A DNA stretch of 64,000 nucleotides from positions 620,001 through 684,000 of the forward strand of contig CBDHHC010000006.1 of the NCBI GenBank assembly GCA_965263345.1. The letters run 5' to 3'. Positions 61,523 through 64,000 of the stretch are shown piece after piece. Origin of the DNA: CBDHHC01 sp965263345. Lineage in GTDB: Bacteria > Pseudomonadota > Alphaproteobacteria > Rhizobiales > CBDHHC01. The translations under genes and the position numbers were made by a program. The stretch's first letter is position 1; every line of letters starts with the position of its first letter. A model generated the notes under the pieces. That model searched no databases, was not told where the DNA came from, and saw only the letters and a list, made by a program, of their open reading frames with translations.

Positions 61523-62581
61523 ATGTCTATAGGAAATATGATTACACAAGACCGTCTCAATAAAATTAAACTTGCTTATACAACTCGTCGTGTCCCTTTA
61601 AATGCAATACAATCTTATGAATTAGAAGGGTGGTCTCCAGAACCGGGCGACTTGATGTTAGCTCGTATTAAAATGTTAGGCCAGCATAAAAAACTACAAT
61701 TGCGTAATGGTAGAAAAGCGGATCTATTTTTGGAAGATGAAATTGTCATATCATGTGGAAACCGATATGCAACGGATCAATTCGAAGCGATCATAGATCC
61801 TTTAAAGTTACCAAAGGATATGGTTGCAGGTGGCGGTGTTGCATCCAACATGATATGTGCACATAATACGATGGCAACTCCAACACAACTTGAGCCACTT
61901 GGTGTCCTTATTGATGAAAGAGGGCATAAGCTTAATCTAAAGCATTTTAAAATTTCAAAACCTCAAACAAAAAAACCTATTACAACGATCGTTGTCGCAG
62001 GCACGAGTATGAACTCAGGAAAGACAACAACAGCAGCCTCAGTCGTACATGGTCTTTCAAAATCTGGATATAAAGTTGGTTATGCAAAACTCACTGGTAC
62101 GGGGGCGGGCGGTGACCCATGGCTCATGAAAGATTGTGGTGCAAGGTCAGTGTTGGATTTTACTGATGCAGGATATGCCAGTACTTATATGGTTCCAAAG
62201 CATGAGTTGGAGTGTTTAACGCATGACCTTATTGATAAGCTTGCTGAAAATGGTTGTGAAATTGCGGTTGTTGAAATCGCGGATGGTGTACAACATTTTG
62301 AAACCTCAGAACTGCTTTTGTTTAGTTCCCTTAGGTTGAGAACACATGGTGTGTTTTTTGCTGCATATGACTCAATGGGGGCTATTCAGGGCATTAATTG
62401 GCTTAAAAATGCTGGTTATAACGTATTAGCTTTGAGTGGTGTTATCACTTCATCGGCTTTAGCACGTCGGGAAGCAGGTAATTGTTTAAATATTCCTATT
62501 GTTACGCCATTTGAATTGCAGAAAAATAAAACTGCAGAAGATATTGCTCTTGGTTCACTCAAACTTGCATGTGCTGTGTAA
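61523..62581 (+). CDS. P-loop NTPase of DUF1611/MobB-like type, coupled to an ABC-exporter-like gene
   Basis: 352 residues from ATG 61523, the first good start (an upstream GTG-type start at 61427 gives an odd Cys-rich lead). Residues 1-150 form a beta-rich N-terminal part with PGDLMLARIKMLGQHKKLQLRNGRK. The C-terminal part is a P-loop NTPase: VVAGTSMNSGKTTTAAS (Walker A, about 165-180), KLTGTGAGGDPW, and VVEIADGVQHFET near 252, resembling DUF1611 or the dethiobiotin-synthetase/MobB fold. Substrate unknown. Its TAA shares a base with the next ATG, so they are coupled. Confidence 0.7.
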   Translation: MSIGNMITQDRLNKIKLAYTTRRVPLNAIQSYELEGWSPEPGDLMLARIKMLGQHKKLQLRNGRKADLFLEDEIVISCGNRYATDQFEAIIDPLKLPKDMVAGGGVASNMICAHNTMATPTQLEPLGVLIDERGHKLNLKHFKISKPQTKKPITTIVVAGTSMNSGKTTTAASVVHGLSKSGYKVGYAKLTGTGAGGDPWLMKDCGARSVLDFTDAGYASTYMVPKHELECLTHDLIDKLAENGCEIAVVEIADGVQHFETSELLLFSSLRLRTHGVFFAAYDSMGAIQGINWLKNAGYNVLALSGVITSSALARREAGNCLNIPIVTPFELQKNKTAEDIALGSLKLACAV

Positions 62582-64000
62582 TGCTACCTTATATTTTTGG
62601 AGCTGACCGCGGTAAACACTTTTGCATTTTAGTTATGAATGGTATTGCTCAAGCAGTTGCCGCTGTCACGATGTCTTTACTCCTTAGTTCAGAATTGAGG
62701 AGTAAAGATAAAGAAGAATTCCTCCAACATGACTTATTGATGTGTCTTTTAGGATTAAGTCTTTTGATTATTATACTAAGGGCATTTGAACGGAGTTTGG
62801 CGGAGAACATTGGTCAATCCTATGTGACCTCCTGCCGGACACGTTTCTTTGAGGTGATCGCAAGTTCTCCACTACATGGTGGAGTTACAGGTCGTCAAGG
62901 TATATTGATGACGCGATTGGTAACAGACTTAACGTCAATGAAAAATTGGGTGGGTTTTGGTTTATCAAAACTAACCGTTTCATTTTTTTCTGTTGGTGGA
63001 GCTATTATTGCTCTTTATCTTATGAACACTTCCATAGCTATCTCTGCAATTACAGCTATTGTTTTCGTTTTATTCATAGGAAGTCTCTCAAGTGTAATTT
63101 TACGTTCTAAGATACGTCAATCAAGAAAACTAAGAGGGCGCTTATCTGCAGGTATTGGTGAAATTGCCGCTGCGAGAGGTTTATCTTTACATTTTAATCG
63201 AATTCATAAGGATAAACGAAAATTCCGTAGTTTAAGTAAGGATATGAGTGGTGCTCTTGTTCAAAGAAATTTTTGGACAGGACTCATGAGAGCTTTGCCA
63301 GAATTAATTATGCCTCTCACTTTTTTTCTTATGATATGGATGAGCCTTTATCTAGATCAGTCCTCAAAAGTTGATCCAATTGTATTTGCCACAAGTCTTT
63401 TTATGATTGGTTTGGTTATGCTTCCTTTGAGTGACGTGATGCTTGGAATTGAATATTATTTATCTTATCGAGAAGGACGTTTCAGACTCTTAAGTGCGAT
63501 TAAAAGAAATCAATCAATTTATATCAGCGCAAAACAAGAGAACACTGTAAATAAGACTCCTTTCAATCTGAAATTGAGCAATATGAAATTGCCTGGTTGC
63601 AAAAAAGGTTTGGTTTTATCGGTTAAGTCTGGTGAAGCAACTTTAATCACAAGCGATAAAACAGATATGGTTGATAATTTATTCTATCGAATTGCTGGAT
63701 TAAGTCTAGATATTTTACAAAAACGTGACGTTCAAAATAATTCAAATACTCAATTTTTTAAGATCTGGAACTTTATCCGCCCCTCTAAAATACAAAATGA
63801 ATTTGTAAAAACAATATCCATAAATGATATCGATATTTTAGAGATGGCAAGTGAAGACTGGCATTCCTATGTGAAACTGATCTCGAAGGATTTACCCCTC
63901 ATTAAAGGGAGTATTCGAAAGAATGTCGCTTATGGTGTTGATAAATTATCCAATGCAAACCTTATTGAAACTCTCAAAATTTGTGGGATTGATGATGCAG
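62581..64000 (+). CDS. ABC-exporter-like protein with degenerate nucleotide-binding domain (3' end outside window)
   Basis: Open from ATG 62581 (TAATG junction) to the window end, 473 residues. About 5-6 membrane segments (for example CILVMNGIAQAVAAVTMSLLL, LLMCLLGLSLLIIILRAFE, ELIMPLTFFLMIWMSLYLD) and the coupling pattern of type-1 ABC exporters. The NBD begins at about residue 325: GEATLITSDKTDMVDNLFY stands where GEx..xGxSGxGKST should be, so the Walker A lysine is missing; about 80 residues on, LISKDLPLIKGSIRKNVAYG aligns with the Q-loop region VSQDxxLFxGTIxENIxYG, with Lys or Asp replacing Gln. If translated as read, it cannot bind ATP normally and could be an inactive half of a heterodimer or a regulator. 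Confidence 0.75.
   Translation, partial: MLPYIFGADRGKHFCILVMNGIAQAVAAVTMSLLLSSELRSKDKEEFLQHDLLMCLLGLSLLIIILRAFERSLAENIGQSYVTSCRTRFFEVIASSPLHGGVTGRQGILMTRLVTDLTSMKNWVGFGLSKLTVSFFSVGGAIIALYLMNTSIAISAITAIVFVLFIGSLSSVILRSKIRQSRKLRGRLSAGIGEIAAARGLSLHFNRIHKDKRKFRSLSKDMSGALVQRNFWTGLMRALPELIMPLTFFLMIWMSLYLDQSSKVDPIVFATSLFMIGLVMLPLSDVMLGIEYYLSYREGRFRLLSAIKRNQSIYISAKQENTVNKTPFNLKLSNMKLPGCKKGLVLSVKSGEATLITSDKTDMVDNLFYRIAGLSLDILQKRDVQNNSNTQFFKIWNFIRPSKIQNEFVKTISINDIDILEMASEDWHSYVKLISKDLPLIKGSIRKNVAYGVDKLSNANLIETLKICGIDDA

Overview
The window looks like a chromosomal segment of an AT-rich alphaproteobacterium. The assignment rests on gene content and order: lgt–midA–pgeF divergent from a ubiK-like gene, ybjN–proC, rplU (with the C-terminal extension often seen in this class)–rpmA–GNAT–obgE–proB–proA–nadD–rsfS–rlmH–envC–ctpA–deacetylase–rppH, moxR–DUF58–DUF4159, CoA-Nudix–DUF6111–cca, usg and DUF992. 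No order or genus can be named safely. No rRNA, insertion sequence, integrase, CRISPR array or replication origin was seen; there is one tRNA.

Layout. 1-9.4 kb: end of a TonB receptor, a carboxymuconolactone-decarboxylase-like gene, prs, then the leftward envelope operon lgt-midA-pgeF-lipoprotein and the rightward ubiK-like, ybjN and proC genes. Two genes here (lipoprotein 2398-3370 and unknown 7006-7765) appear broken by single-base frameshifts. 9.5-16 kb: small secreted proteins; a coupled gene pair that I consider the most unusual item, a KamB/NpmA-like 16S rRNA A1408 methyltransferase followed by a DUF371-RsmI fusion; an acid-ceramidase-like Ntn hydrolase; an orphan SLATT membrane protein; a DUF992 protein. 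16-27.8 kb: the conserved ribosomal protein, proline and NAD biosynthesis, ribosome-factor and cell-wall block, with a clear sigma70 promoter and long leader before rplU.

28-46.4 kb is accessory. It has an autotransporter-like protein, a membrane J-domain protein with seven 49-residue repeats, a 38-residue lysine-rich microprotein, a ribbon-helix-helix protein, an acetate-type symporter pair, a PP2C phosphatase / FHA protein / membrane Ser-Thr kinase with a WD40 propeller, a DUF2126 amidoligase-like protein, and a polymorphic toxin with a PD-(D/E)XK-like C-terminus followed by a presumed immunity gene.

46.4-64 kb: the leftward moxR-DUF58-DUF4159 operon, the CoA-Nudix/cca operon, usg, an outer-membrane barrel protein, an FMN glutamate-synthase-like protein, tRNA-Arg(CCT), a subtilase with a 16-Asp tract, and a P-loop NTPase coupled to an ABC-exporter-like protein whose Walker A motif is missing; the last gene runs off the window.

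How parts may work together: the rRNA methyltransferase pair should act on neighbouring bases of the 16S decoding centre (C1402 and A1408). FHA, phosphatase and kinase form a phospho-signalling set. Most other links are inferred from overlap and spacing only.
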